Below are positions 8,907-17,230 of a DNA stretch of 64,000 nucleotides, piece after piece. The DNA lies in NCBI GenBank assembly GCA_011390935.1, contig JAABRL010000014.1, positions 1-64,000 on the forward strand, written 5' to 3'. The translations under genes and the position numbers were made by a program. Numbering within the stretch: position 1 is the stretch's first letter; each line of letters starts with the position of its first letter. This DNA comes from Gemmatimonas sp. GTDB lineage: Bacteria; Gemmatimonadota; Gemmatimonadetes; Gemmatimonadales; Gemmatimonadaceae. Under the pieces are notes generated by a model that was given only the letters and a program-made list of their open reading frames with translations, had not been told where the DNA came from and made no database searches.

Positions 8907-9418
8907 CCGACACCCCCAGCCGCGGCGCGCCGCGGATCGCGCTGTACGCCGGCTCCTTCGACCCCTTCACGCACGGTCACGCCGATATCATGCGGCGCTC
9001 GCTCGGATTCGTGGATCAGCTCGTCGTGGCCGTGGCGCGCAACATCAACAAGAAGCCGCTCTTCAGCGCCGATGATCGGGTCGAGTTCATTCGCGCCTCC
9101 GCCGGCAGCGAACCGCGCATCGAGGTGCGTGCCTTCGATGGGCTGCTTGTCGATCTTGCACGCGAACTCAACGCCACGTTGCTCGTGCGCGGACTGCGCG
9201 CGGTGAGCGATTTCGAGTACGAATACCAGATGGCCCTCATGAATCGGCACCTGCACGCAGGGCTGGAAACGGTGTTCATGGTGCCGTCCAACGAGACCAC
9301 CTACATCAGTTCGAGCATGGTGCGCGAGGTGGCGCGGTTTGGCGGCGACATCAGTGCGCTCGTGCACCCCGTGGTGGCCGAGGCGCTCACCGCGCGCTTC
9401 GCCAGCGGCTCCACCTGA
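8903..9418 (+). CDS. coaD: Pantetheine-phosphate adenylyltransferase
   Basis: A 171-residue CoaD (PPAT), which joins ATP and 4'-phosphopantetheine to make dephospho-CoA. Nucleotidyltransferase motifs: [17 protein letters not shown] (with the H-x-G-H equivalent THGH), [15 protein letters not shown] and the C-terminal [17 protein letters not shown]. The real start is ATG 8903, inside the rsmD stop; the longer ORF in the track is an out-of-phase extension through rsmD. Confidence 0.95.
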   Translation: MTDTPSRGAPRIALYAGSFDPFTHGHADIMRRSLGFVDQLVVAVARNINKKPLFSADDRVEFIRASAGSEPRIEVRAFDGLLVDLARELNATLLVRGLRAVSDFEYEYQMALMNRHLHAGLETVFMVPSNETTYISSSMVREVARFGGDISALVHPVVAEALTARFASGST

Positions 9419-9428
9419 GTTCGCAACC

Positions 9429-10385
9429 GTGACAAGTCCGCACGCCCCGTTTCTCGAGTCGCTCGCCGCGCGTGCCTCGGCGGTGCCACGCACCGTGCTC
9501 TTTCCGGAATCGGCCGACGAGCGCACACGCGACGCCGTGGCCACGCTGAACGCACGGGGCCTGATGCGGGCCGTCCTGATCACCGATCCGGCGTCCGATC
9601 CCCGCGTGACGCGAGTCGCGGCGCATCTGCTCGCGCGTCGTGCCACCAAGGGGCTGAGCGAGCGCGAGGCCTATCGGCTCGCCTGCGATCCGCTCTATTT
9701 CGCCGACTCGCTGGTGGCGCTGGGCGAGGCCGACGGCTGTGTCGCCGGCGCCGTGCACACGACCGCCGACGTCATTCGTGCCGCCCTCTGGTGCATCGGC
9801 ACCGCATCCGGGGTCCGTACGGTGTCCAGCGCCTTCTACATGGTCGTGCCGCCGTTTCGCGGGACGGAAGCGGAGGTGCTCACCTTCACGGACTGCGCCG
9901 TGGTCCCGGAGCCGAGCGCCGAGCAGCTGGCGGACATCGCCATCGCGGCGGCAGATGATCGGGCCCGCATTGTGGGGGATGCGCCGCGCGTCGCGATTCT
10001 GTCCTTCAGCACGCGGGGCAGTGCAGAGGCCGCCAGTGTGTTGCGCGTGCGCGAGGCCACCGCGATCGTGCGGGCTCGCCGTCCCGATCTCCCCGTAGAT
10101 GGCGAGTTGCAGGCCGATGCGGCGCTCGTCGCTGCAATAGCGCAACGTAAGGCGCCCGGGTCGGAGGTGGCGGGACGGGCCAACGTGCTCGTCTTTCCCA
10201 CGCTCGATGCGGGCAACATCGGCTACAAGCTGGTGGAGCGGCTCGCCGGGGCGCAGGCGGTCGGGCCGATCCTGCAGGGACTCGCCAGACCGGCCAACGA
10301 CCTTTCGCGGGGCGCAGCAGCGGACGACATTACACAGGTAGCACTGATTACCGCGTTGCAAGGCGCCCGAGCAGGCGGGGCGTGA
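9429..10385 (+). CDS. pta: Phosphate acetyltransferase
   Basis: About 318 residues covering the PTA_PTB catalytic domain, which interconverts acetyl-CoA and acetyl phosphate. Motifs: [12 protein letters not shown], the [20 protein letters not shown] region, [45 protein letters not shown] and NDLSRGA. It is a short form with no N-terminal regulatory DRTGG domain. GTG 9429 is chosen because it lies 10 nt after coaD, while the track start is deep inside coaD. No acetate kinase gene is adjacent. A phosphate butyryltransferase is less likely given the motif set. Confidence 0.88.
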   Translation: MTSPHAPFLESLAARASAVPRTVLFPESADERTRDAVATLNARGLMRAVLITDPASDPRVTRVAAHLLARRATKGLSEREAYRLACDPLYFADSLVALGEADGCVAGAVHTTADVIRAALWCIGTASGVRTVSSAFYMVVPPFRGTEAEVLTFTDCAVVPEPSAEQLADIAIAAADDRARIVGDAPRVAILSFSTRGSAEAASVLRVREATAIVRARRPDLPVDGELQADAALVAAIAQRKAPGSEVAGRANVLVFPTLDAGNIGYKLVERLAGAQAVGPILQGLARPANDLSRGAAADDITQVALITALQGARAGGA

Positions 10386-10425
10386 CTGGCGGTCCCCTTG
10401 GCATCGATATCACCGGAGCGGGCGA

Positions 10426-10761
10426 ATGGCGGCATTCACGATCGAGCGCGACGGCGACCTGCTCACGGTTGCGGTGGACGGCCAGCTGGTGGTCGGCAAT
10501 CGCGGCGAGTTCAAACAGCTCGTCTTCGACGAACTCGAAGCAGGCGCACGGCGGGTGCTGATCGATTTTTCGAGCACCGGATACATCGACAGCTCCGGGC
10601 TTGGAGCGCTCGTCTCTCTCGGCAAGCGCATTCGGGAGCAGGGTGGCACCATGCGTCTCGCCGGGCTCAACGACGATCTGCGCACGCTCTTCGAGCTCAC
10701 GCGACTCGATACGCTGTTCCAGCTCTTCGAATCACGTGCCGACGCGTTGGCGGGCTTCTGA
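10426..10761 (+). CDS. STAS-domain anti-sigma factor antagonist (RsbV/SpoIIAA-like)
   Basis: A 111-residue single STAS domain. The phosphorylatable-serine region is visible as STGYIDSSGLGALVSLGKRI near residues 51-70, matching the conserved D-S-S-G-L of SpoIIAA/RsbV antagonists. In such modules the unphosphorylated STAS protein binds the anti-sigma kinase and frees the sigma factor. The next two genes encode a kinase-like ATPase and a PP2C phosphatase, so this is a complete partner switch. GGAG precedes the ATG. Confidence 0.9.
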   Translation: MAAFTIERDGDLLTVAVDGQLVVGNRGEFKQLVFDELEAGARRVLIDFSSTGYIDSSGLGALVSLGKRIREQGGTMRLAGLNDDLRTLFELTRLDTLFQLFESRADALAGF

Positions 10762-10778
10762 ATGACGGCGCGCTGACC

Positions 10779-11195
10779 ATGGGTTCCTCGCGCCTCGAGT
10801 GGTGCGTGGCGTCTGACGTGAGCGAGATCGATCCGATCGTCGCCGCCGTCACCAGCGCGTGCGTGGCCGCGGGATTTCCCGACAAGGCCTGCCGACTGAA
10901 CGTGCCCGTCGCCCTGACGGAGGCGATGGCCAACGCGATCATTCGTGGGAACGGCGGTGAGGTGTCGCGTTCGGTACGCGTGTGCGCACGGATCGACGAC
11001 GAGACCCTGTGCGTGGATGTGACCGACGAGGGCGCGGGCTTCGACGCGGACGCGGCGCGCGCCATGTGTCTCGATCCCGAGTGGATCGACCGCGAGGATG
11101 GACGCGGCGTGTTCCTCATGTACGCGCTCATGGACAAGGTCGAGACGTGGTGTGACCAGGGTCATACCGTACGGCTGGTGTTGCGCCGGTCATGA
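10779..11195 (+). CDS. Anti-sigma factor serine kinase (RsbW/SpoIIAB-like ATPase)
   Basis: A 138-residue HATPase_c protein of the GHKL fold. The N box is VALTEAMANAIIRGN (about residues 45-60), the G1 box VTDEGAGFD (about 85-93) and the G2 box EDGRGVFLM. This is the layout of anti-sigma kinases that phosphorylate an STAS antagonist and sequester a sigma factor. ATG 10779 is 17 nt after the STAS gene; the track's longer ORF crosses that gene out of phase. The stop overlaps the PP2C start as ATGA. The target is unknown, since no sigma factor gene is adjacent. Confidence 0.85.
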   Translation: MGSSRLEWCVASDVSEIDPIVAAVTSACVAAGFPDKACRLNVPVALTEAMANAIIRGNGGEVSRSVRVCARIDDETLCVDVTDEGAGFDADAARAMCLDPEWIDREDGRGVFLMYALMDKVETWCDQGHTVRLVLRRS

Positions 11196-12931
11196 ACGCC
11201 TTGGGCGCCGTCCTGGCCGCCTACGGTGCGGCGTCAGGACGTGACGCGGCGCTGTGGGAATGGCGTGTTGCCGATCAGTCGCCAGCGCTGCTCGCTGCCA
11301 CGAGCGCGTCGTGCGTCGTCGCGCACACGCCGCCCTCGGGAGCGATCGATGATATCCCGCAGTGGGCGGCTGCGCGCGGCTGGCGCGCGATCAATGTCCA
11401 GGCACCCTCTTTGGCCGCATGGCTCGTCACCGCGCCCGCGCCGGCCGTGGGAAATGACCTGACCATCGCGAGTGCGGACGATCGTGTGGATGGCCTCGAT
11501 CTGCTCATGGCCGACGTCATGCCGCACCTGCGACGTCTCATTCGCGAACGGGATGGCGCGACGTACGAGCTGGCGGAGCGGTACGAAGAGATCAGCCTGC
11601 TCTACGCCATCGGCGAGCTGCTCGGCAGCGGTGCGTCCGTGGAGTCGGTCGCCAACACCGTCTTGCGTGAACTCGGGCAGACCGTTGGGGCCCCGCGTGG
11701 TGCGCTGCTGCTGCACGATCCCGCGCGCGACGTGCTGTATCCGGTCGCGCTCATGGGCATCGGACAGTCGTGTGCCACCACGGTGTCGGTGCACGATCCG
11801 CAGCTCCTGGCGTCGCGCGCCTTTCGCACCGGCGACGCATGCACCGAAGCGGGAGGCGCCATCGCGCGAGCCAGCGCCCCGCTGCTTGCTGGTGATGGTG
11901 GTCCGGTGCTCGCGGTGCCCATTCGCCGGGCATCGGCGGCCGGCGGCGCGTCGCTTGGCACGTTGCTGCTCGCCGGCCGCGCGGGCGATGCACCGTTCAC
12001 GGCTGGCGACCGCAAGCTGGTTACGGCCATCGCGTCGCAGGTCGGCACTGCGCTGCACAATGCGCGACTCGTGCGAGCCGAGCTCGAGCAGGAACAGCTG
12101 GCGCGCGAAATGCGCCTCGCGCATGAAATGCAGCTCAAGCTGCTGCCGTCACCGGGTGTGGTTGGCCCCGAGGCGCACGCCGCCGCGCGCGTCGTGCCGG
12201 CCGAAAGTGTGGGGGGCGACTTCTACCTGCTCGCGCGCCTCGATGCCGATCGCACCGGCGTCGTCATCGGCGACGTGTCCGGGCACGGCTATCAGGCGGC
12301 GCTCGTGATGGCGTTGGCGATGAGCGCGACGGCCATTCACGTGCAGGCGGTCATCGATCCGGGCGTCGCGCTCGAAGCGGTCCGTCGGTCCCTGGCGGAC
12401 GAACTCGAGAGCACCGAGATGTCGATCACGCTGTTCTACGGCGTGATCGATGATGCCTCCGGTGCGCTTCGCTACGCGAATGCAGGGCACCCGCACGCGT
12501 TCGTGTTGCGCGCCGATGGCGAGGTGGTGCGACTGCCGGCGCATGTGCCACCGCTTGGCTTTGGCGAAGCGGCGTTGAGCGGGAGCGTGATGGCGTGGTC
12601 GTCCGGTGATCGACTGCTGCTCTTCACCGATGGCGTACCGGACGCCCGGAACGCGCTCGGTGAGCGGTTGGGCGAGGCACCGGTGCTGGCCGCGGCCACG
12701 TCCGTGCCGTCGATCCTGCGACAGGAGGCCGACGCCGCACCAAGTCTCTCCGCCCGCACCATGCAGGCGATCTACGACACGGTGCGGAGCTTTGCCGGCG
12801 ACACGCCGTTCCTCGATGATCTGGCGGTGGTCGTTGTGGACCGCGTGCCGGTGAGCGCGGGCCGCGTGGTGGATACGCCGCGTGACCAGGTGGCCGTGCG
12901 GCGCTCGCACAGCGCTGCCGCAGGCGCCTGA
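11192..12931 (+). CDS. GAF-PP2C (SpoIIE/RsbU-type) serine phosphatase
   Basis: A 579-residue phosphatase. Residues about 145-310 form a GAF-like sensor, a short linker helix follows (EMRLAHEMQLKLLPSP), and the C-terminal PP2C/SpoIIE domain carries the metal-binding motifs SVGGDFYLLARL, VVIGDVSGHGYQAALVM, LLLFTDGVPDARN and FLDDLAVVVVD. It should dephosphorylate the STAS antagonist encoded two genes upstream in response to a signal at the GAF domain. No transmembrane segment is evident. The ligand cannot be told from sequence. Confidence 0.88.
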   Translation: MNALGAVLAAYGAASGRDAALWEWRVADQSPALLAATSASCVVAHTPPSGAIDDIPQWAAARGWRAINVQAPSLAAWLVTAPAPAVGNDLTIASADDRVDGLDLLMADVMPHLRRLIRERDGATYELAERYEEISLLYAIGELLGSGASVESVANTVLRELGQTVGAPRGALLLHDPARDVLYPVALMGIGQSCATTVSVHDPQLLASRAFRTGDACTEAGGAIARASAPLLAGDGGPVLAVPIRRASAAGGASLGTLLLAGRAGDAPFTAGDRKLVTAIASQVGTALHNARLVRAELEQEQLAREMRLAHEMQLKLLPSPGVVGPEAHAAARVVPAESVGGDFYLLARLDADRTGVVIGDVSGHGYQAALVMALAMSATAIHVQAVIDPGVALEAVRRSLADELESTEMSITLFYGVIDDASGALRYANAGHPHAFVLRADGEVVRLPAHVPPLGFGEAALSGSVMAWSSGDRLLLFTDGVPDARNALGERLGEAPVLAAATSVPSILRQEADAAPSLSARTMQAIYDTVRSFAGDTPFLDDLAVVVVDRVPVSAGRVVDTPRDQVAVRRSHSAAAGA

Positions 12932-12943
12932 CCGCATGGCACC

Positions 12944-13795
12944 ATGACGTCACGATCCGGCGCCGGTCCGCGTCTGCCGCAACCGCGCAAGCGGCTCGGT
13001 CAGCACTTTCTCCACGACGTGCGCGCCCTCGAAGCGATCATCGATGCCCTCGGTCCACTGGCCGGGCGCACCGTCGTGGAGATCGGGCCCGGTCGCGGCG
13101 CCCTCACGGAGCGGCTCGCGGGACGTGCTGGTCGTGTCGTTGCCGTGGAGCTCGATCGTGATCTGGCCGCGGGGCTTCGCGTGGAGTATGCGTTGCGTCC
13201 GCATGTGCGGATTGTCGAGGCCGATGTGCTCGATGTATCGCTCGGTGCGCTGGCCGAGGGACCGTATGTGCTGGCCGGCAACGTGCCGTATTACATCACC
13301 ACGCCCATTCTCTTCCACGCGCTCGAACACCCCCGCCCGGACGTCGCGGTGTATCTCGTGCAGAAGGAAGTCGCCGATCGCATGGCGGCGGTCCCCGGCA
13401 GCAAGGTGTACGGGGCGCTCAGCGTGAATCTGCAGGCGTTTGTGAAAGTGCGCTTCATGCGTGCTGTGGGGCCGCGCAGCTTCAATCCGCCGCCCGCCGT
13501 GGAGTCGGCAATCGTCCAGGTTGTGCCGCGCGAGACGCCAGCCATCGAACCGCTGCATGAACGCGCCTTTCGCACGTTCGTGATCGGTGCGTTCGGCCTG
13601 CGGCGCAAGCAGATGCTGCGCGTGCTGCGTACCCTCACAGGACTCGACGCGAGCGAGTGTCGGTCGTTGCTCGAGGGTTGCGACATCGATCCGATGGCGC
13701 GCCCCGAAACGCTTTCGTGCGACGACTTCGCGCGCCTCGTTCGCGCACTCGCCGCCCGCAGCACGCCGCCCGAACCCGAAACGGCGTCCGGCTGA
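12944..13795 (+). CDS. rsmA: 16S rRNA m6(2)A1518/A1519 dimethyltransferase
   Basis: A 283-residue KsgA/RsmA that dimethylates two adjacent adenines in helix 45 of 16S rRNA during late small-subunit maturation. Motifs: RLGQHFLHDVRALEAI, the SAM site VVEIGPGRGALTERL (about residue 46), AVELDRDLA and the catalytic NVPYYITTPIL (about 110). Length is normal. It starts 12 nt after the PP2C gene, so it may be co-transcribed with the partner-switching module. rex converges on its 3' end. Confidence 0.95.
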   Translation: MTSRSGAGPRLPQPRKRLGQHFLHDVRALEAIIDALGPLAGRTVVEIGPGRGALTERLAGRAGRVVAVELDRDLAAGLRVEYALRPHVRIVEADVLDVSLGALAEGPYVLAGNVPYYITTPILFHALEHPRPDVAVYLVQKEVADRMAAVPGSKVYGALSVNLQAFVKVRFMRAVGPRSFNPPPAVESAIVQVVPRETPAIEPLHERAFRTFVIGAFGLRRKQMLRVLRTLTGLDASECRSLLEGCDIDPMARPETLSCDDFARLVRALAARSTPPEPETASG

Positions 13796-13816
13796 TCGTC
13801 GTGCGTGACGTCGCCG

Positions 13817-14458
13817 CTAGTCGGCGCGATTGGTCAGCGCGAACGACAAGCCCTCGAGCTCCATCGCCATGTTCACCGTCTTTACGGCAATCTGCGACGG
13901 CACATGCAGCTGTGTGGGCGCGAAGTTGAGGATGGCACGAATGCCGGCCTCGACGATGCGATCGACGACATCCTGTGCGTCGTCCGACGGGATGGCCAGT
14001 ACGGCAATATCCACACGTTGCGACTGCACATCGGCCGGCAGCTGCGCGATGTCACGCACCGTGGCATCGCCCCACGCGCGCCCGATCTTGTCGGGATTCT
14101 TGTCGTACACGCCCACGACCTGAAAGCCGCGCTGACGGAAGCCGCGGTATTCGGCCAGCGCCGAGCCGATCTTGCCGGCGCCCACAATGACGACCTGCCA
14201 GGCGTGGCCGAGTCCCAGAATCTCACGCAATCGCACCGTGAGTTCGTGCACGGGATAGCCCAGCCCGCGCTTGCCGAAGGAGCCGAAGAACGACAGGTCC
14301 TTGCGCACCTGGGCGGGCGTGGTGAGGCAGAGATGGGCAAGCGCGTCGCTGGACGCCGTGGCCTGTCCGCTCCCATCGAGTTCCTCCAGGTAGCGGAGGT
14401 ACATGGACAAGCGGCGGACCGTGGAGTCGGCGATGCGTTTGGTCGTTGGGTGGGTCAT
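13817..14458 (-). CDS. rex: Redox-sensing transcriptional repressor Rex
   Basis: A 213-residue Rex on the - strand. The N-terminal winged helix shows RLSMYLRYLEEL and TPAQVRKDLSFFGSFGKRGLGYPV; the Rossmann domain has VIVGAGKIGSALAEY. Rex senses the NADH/NAD+ ratio and represses respiratory and fermentative genes when NAD+ is high. ATG 14458 is the conserved start; the 568-aa track ORF runs through the divergent gene and is spurious. A perfect Rex operator lies 9 bp upstream of this start, which implies autoregulation. Confidence 0.95.
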   Translation of the reverse strand: MTHPTTKRIADSTVRRLSMYLRYLEELDGSGQATASSDALAHLCLTTPAQVRKDLSFFGSFGKRGLGYPVHELTVRLREILGLGHAWQVVIVGAGKIGSALAEYRGFRQRGFQVVGVYDKNPDKIGRAWGDATVRDIAQLPADVQSQRVDIAVLAIPSDDAQDVVDRIVEAGIRAILNFAPTQLHVPSQIAVKTVNMAMELEGLSFALTNRAD

Positions 14459-14466
14459 GGGGCGGC

Positions 14467-14484
14467 TTGTGAAATGTTTCACAA
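14467..14484. promoter_or_regulatory. Rex operator (perfect dyad)
   Basis: TTGTGAAATGTTTCACAA is a perfect 7-bp inverted repeat with a 4-bp spacer and matches the Rex consensus TTGTGAANNNNTTCACAA. It lies in the 75-bp space between rex and the divergent exonuclease gene, so Rex probably controls its own gene and may also affect the exonuclease/MBL pair. Confidence 0.85.
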
Positions 14485-14521
14485 AGCTAGGCAGCCGCGC
14501 GCCGGGATTCCAGCCGCGCGC

Positions 14522-14527
14522 TACTTT
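14522..14527 (+). promoter_or_regulatory. -10-like TACTTT for exonuclease gene (leaderless candidate)
   Basis: TACTTT ends 6 nt before ATG 14534 with no Shine-Dalgarno in between. Nearly the same string precedes dapE at 45524-45529. Confidence 0.35.
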
Positions 14528-14533
14528 GCCCTC

Positions 14534-15541
14534 ATGTCTCTCCCTGAGCCGCGCCGCGCTGGCGCCCCGTTGCGAGCACTCGATGAGGTGGTCGAGCGCC
14601 TCGGTGCCCCCACCGCGCGTGTCGCGCCCAAGGCCACCTCGCTCTCGGCGCGGGCGGCCCAGCTGCTCGCCGACGGTCCCTGCGACCCGCACACACTCAT
14701 GCGGATCGTGTGCGGCGTAGACCGCCTGCAGGTGGACGCCGCGGCACGCATGGCCGACGTGTTGCTCGGCAGCCGCCCGGAGTTCGTCCAGCTCGATGAC
14801 GATCGTTGGGCGCTCGTGCACGACGGGCAGGTGGTGCAGCGCCCCACGACGCGTGCGCCGCGGGAGGTGGAGCCGGTGGCCGCGCGCGAGGTGCCGGCCG
14901 ATCCGCTGCGCCTCGATACCATGCGCTTCGCCGTCGTCGATGTCGAGACCACGGGCTCGCAGCCCGGACTGTGGGATCGCGTCACGGAGATCGCGATCGT
15001 GCCGGTGGACGGCGGACGCGTGGGCGATCCCTGGGCGCAGCTCGTGCAGCCGGGGCGCAGCATTCCGCCCATGATCACGGCGCTCACCGGCATCAGCGAT
15101 GCCATGGTTGCCGATGCACCGCCCTTTGGTGCGATTGCCGATGCGGTGACCGAGCGGCTGGAGGGGCGCGTGTTCACGGCGCACAATGCACGCTTTGATC
15201 ATCGCTTCGTGGAGTCGGAGCTGTCGCGCACGCACGGGCTGCGGCTCGACGGCACGGCCCTGTGCACCGTACGTCTCACGCGCCGACTCGTGCCCGCGCT
15301 CACCCGCCGCTCGCTCGATCGCGTCTGTGCGTACTTTGGCGTGCGTATCGATGGTCGGCATCGTGCCGGAGGCGACGCCCTCGCCACCGCGCAGGTGCTC
15401 GTACGTCTGCTCGGCATTGCCGCCGACCGCGGCATCGAGCGCTGGCCGGATCTCATGACCACACTGTCTGCGTCGGCCGGCCGCACCTCGGCTCGTCGGC
15501 GCGCACTGCCCACTTCCGCACACGAGGATCTCGACGCGTGA
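14534..15541 (+). CDS. DEDDh 3'-5' exonuclease (DNA polymerase III epsilon-like)
   Basis: A 335-residue protein. About 130 N-terminal residues of unclear fold precede an RNase T/DnaQ-type exonuclease domain. Exo I is FAVVDVETTGSQPG (D-x-E, about residue 135), Exo II TAHNARFDHRFVE and Exo III HRAGGDALATAQVL with the general-base His and last Asp. It could be a proofreading subunit or a repair/RNA exonuclease; the extra N-terminus resembles neither E. coli DnaQ nor UvrC fusions closely. It is divergent from rex with the Rex operator between, and its stop overlaps the MBL gene start as GTGA. Confidence 0.85.
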   Translation: MSLPEPRRAGAPLRALDEVVERLGAPTARVAPKATSLSARAAQLLADGPCDPHTLMRIVCGVDRLQVDAAARMADVLLGSRPEFVQLDDDRWALVHDGQVVQRPTTRAPREVEPVAAREVPADPLRLDTMRFAVVDVETTGSQPGLWDRVTEIAIVPVDGGRVGDPWAQLVQPGRSIPPMITALTGISDAMVADAPPFGAIADAVTERLEGRVFTAHNARFDHRFVESELSRTHGLRLDGTALCTVRLTRRLVPALTRRSLDRVCAYFGVRIDGRHRAGGDALATAQVLVRLLGIAADRGIERWPDLMTTLSASAGRTSARRRALPTSAHEDLDA

Positions 15542-16440
15542 CCGCTCCGACTCCGCTCGTTCAATCCCGGCAGCTTGGCCGGTGGCGTCTGCACGCCATT
15601 CAGGCCGGTGGCCAGCAACTCGACGGTGGCGCCATGTTCGGCGTGGTGCCGAAGGTGCTCTGGGAACGCCGTCTGCCTGCCGATGCCCGCAATCGCATTC
15701 CGCTCGGCATGCGCTGCCTGCTCGTGGAGCACGATGATGGCCTGATCCTCATCGATACCGGCTCGGGCAACAAGGAAACCACCAAGTTTCACGACATTTA
15801 TGCCATCGAGAATGCCGGGGCGGATGGTCGCACGATGCTCGAGGACGGGCTGTCGGCGCTGGGGTTCCGGCCAGAGGACGTGTCACTCGTGATCAATACC
15901 CATCTGCACTTCGATCACGCTGGTGGCAATACGTGGCGGACGCCGGGGGGCGGCGTGGAAGCGGCGTTCCCGAACGCGCGGTACGTCGTCCAGCGCGGCG
16001 AGATGGAGTGGGCCACCCACACCAACGAGCGCACGGCGGCGAGCTATTTCGGCGCCAACTGGGACGCGATCGTGGCGGCGGGGCGCTTCGATCTGGTGGA
16101 TGGCGAGCCCGAGCTGCGCCCGGGGGTTCGTCTGCGCCGGACGCCGGGGCATACGCCGCATCACCAGAGTGTGGTGCTCACGAGCGGCGGGGAGACGGCG
16201 GTGTTTCTGGGCGACGTGACACCCACGGCCTGGCATCTGCCGCTGCCGTGGATCATGGGGTACGACGTGGAGCCGCTGGTGACGCTGGAGTCGAAGCGAT
16301 CGTTGCTGTCGGAGGCCGCGGCCGAGCAGTGGCTGCTGGTGTTCGAGCACGACGCCCACACCGCGTGGGGGCACATTGCGCACGACGGGAAGAGCTACCA
16401 GCTGACGTCGCCGGACGGCAAGTCGTCGTCAGGGGGTTGA
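15538..16440 (+). CDS. MBL-fold metallohydrolase
   Basis: A 300-residue metallo-beta-lactamase-fold hydrolase. The metal motif INTHLHFDHAGGN (H-x-H-x-D-H) is near residue 120, with later ligands in TPGHTPHHQSV and the Asp of AVFLGDVTPT. No signal peptide is visible, so it is probably cytoplasmic. The architecture resembles quorum-quenching lactonase or general MBL hydrolase subfamilies, but the substrate is unknown. GTG 15538 overlaps the exonuclease stop, indicating coupling. Confidence 0.85.
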   Translation: MTAPTPLVQSRQLGRWRLHAIQAGGQQLDGGAMFGVVPKVLWERRLPADARNRIPLGMRCLLVEHDDGLILIDTGSGNKETTKFHDIYAIENAGADGRTMLEDGLSALGFRPEDVSLVINTHLHFDHAGGNTWRTPGGGVEAAFPNARYVVQRGEMEWATHTNERTAASYFGANWDAIVAAGRFDLVDGEPELRPGVRLRRTPGHTPHHQSVVLTSGGETAVFLGDVTPTAWHLPLPWIMGYDVEPLVTLESKRSLLSEAAAEQWLLVFEHDAHTAWGHIAHDGKSYQLTSPDGKSSSGG

Positions 16441-16464
16441 CCTCCGCGCTCGGTCGCCTAGGTT
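16437..16464 (+). promoter_or_regulatory. Sigma70-like promoter for infC-rpmI-rplT
   Basis: TTGACC at 16437-16442, a 16-bp spacer and TAGGTT at 16459-16464. The -35 overlaps the MBL stop codon. It implies a leader of about 220 nt before infC. Confidence 0.55.
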
Positions 16465-16628
16465 ACACCTGTTGGTGAACAGACAACTCGTCAAGTAGGG
16501 TGGCTGACCGGCCGCCCTCACCCCTTGGCCTGGTGCTCGCTCCGCGAGCCGATGAGCTGACGGCGTCCTCAGTGCGCGCACGGCGTAACTCTCGGAGTGT
16601 TCGAGGGCGAGCCGTGTCTTGTGTCGCA

Positions 16629-16660
16629 ACGCGGACTCCGTTTACGGGGTTCGCGTTTTT
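16629..16660 (+). terminator. Intrinsic terminator / attenuator in infC leader
   Basis: ACGCGGACTCCG-TTTA-CGGGGTTCGCGT followed by a T-run: about 12 bp of stem with two wobble pairs, then TTTTT. It ends some 30 nt before the infC start and lies downstream of the promoter, so it would stop transcription before the operon. That suggests attenuation, as known for L20 control of infC operons in other bacteria. The remaining leader (16465-16628) shows no other recognised element. Confidence 0.6.
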
Positions 16661-16689
16661 GATTTTTCCTACTTGAAGGAGCTCGGCGT

Positions 16690-17208
16690 ATCCAGGATTC
16701 CACGAAGCGTCCGCCACGGGTGAACCGGCAGATCCGGATCAGCCCCGTCCGCGTGATCGCGGCCGACGGCAGTCAGTTGGGCATCATGGAAGTCGATGCG
16801 GCGCTCGCGAGCGCGGTCGAGCAGGGGCTTGACCTGGTCGAGGTTGCCCCGATGGCTCGCCCGCCCGTGGTTCGCATCATGGATTACGGCAAGTTCAAGT
16901 TTGAAACGGCCAAGCAGGCTCGGCTGGCAAAGAAGAAGCAGCACGTCATCCATCTGAAGGAGGTCAAGTACCGCCCCGGGATCGACGAGCATGACTTTGT
17001 CACCAAGACGCGCAACGCCAAGCGGTTCATCGAGGAAGGCAACAAGGTCAAGGTCACCCTGATGTTTCGTGGGCGACAGATTACCCACCCCGAGCTTGGA
17101 CGGGCGGTGGTGGACCGGGTGGCGGCTGAGCTGGCGGAGATCGCCAAGGTCGAGAGCCACCCGCTGATGGAAGGACGTTCCCTGACGATGATTCTCGCGC
17201 CGAAATAA
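16690..17208 (+). CDS. infC: Translation initiation factor IF-3 (probable AUC start)
   Basis: About 172 residues from ATC 16690, or 162 from the GTG 16720 used by the ORF track. IF-3 binds the 30S subunit and proofreads the initiator codon. Family motifs: [29 protein letters not shown] and a C-terminal domain ending MILAPK. AAGGAG at 16676-16681 is 8 nt before ATC and there is no Shine-Dalgarno before GTG 16720, so initiation at AUC, giving (M)[14 protein letters not shown], is favoured. E. coli infC uses AUU, through which IF-3 limits its own synthesis; the same logic would apply here. Confidence 0.93.
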   Translation: MQDSTKRPPRVNRQIRISPVRVIAADGSQLGIMEVDAALASAVEQGLDLVEVAPMARPPVVRIMDYGKFKFETAKQARLAKKKQHVIHLKEVKYRPGIDEHDFVTKTRNAKRFIEEGNKVKVTLMFRGRQITHPELGRAVVDRVAAELAEIAKVESHPLMEGRSLTMILAPK

Positions 17209-17230
17209 GGCGTCGATCGTCGATATTCGT

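Noticed and set aside
13805-14533. 243-codon N-terminal extension of the exonuclease ORF
   Set aside because: It is antisense to rex and crosses the Rex operator; homology begins after ATG 14534.
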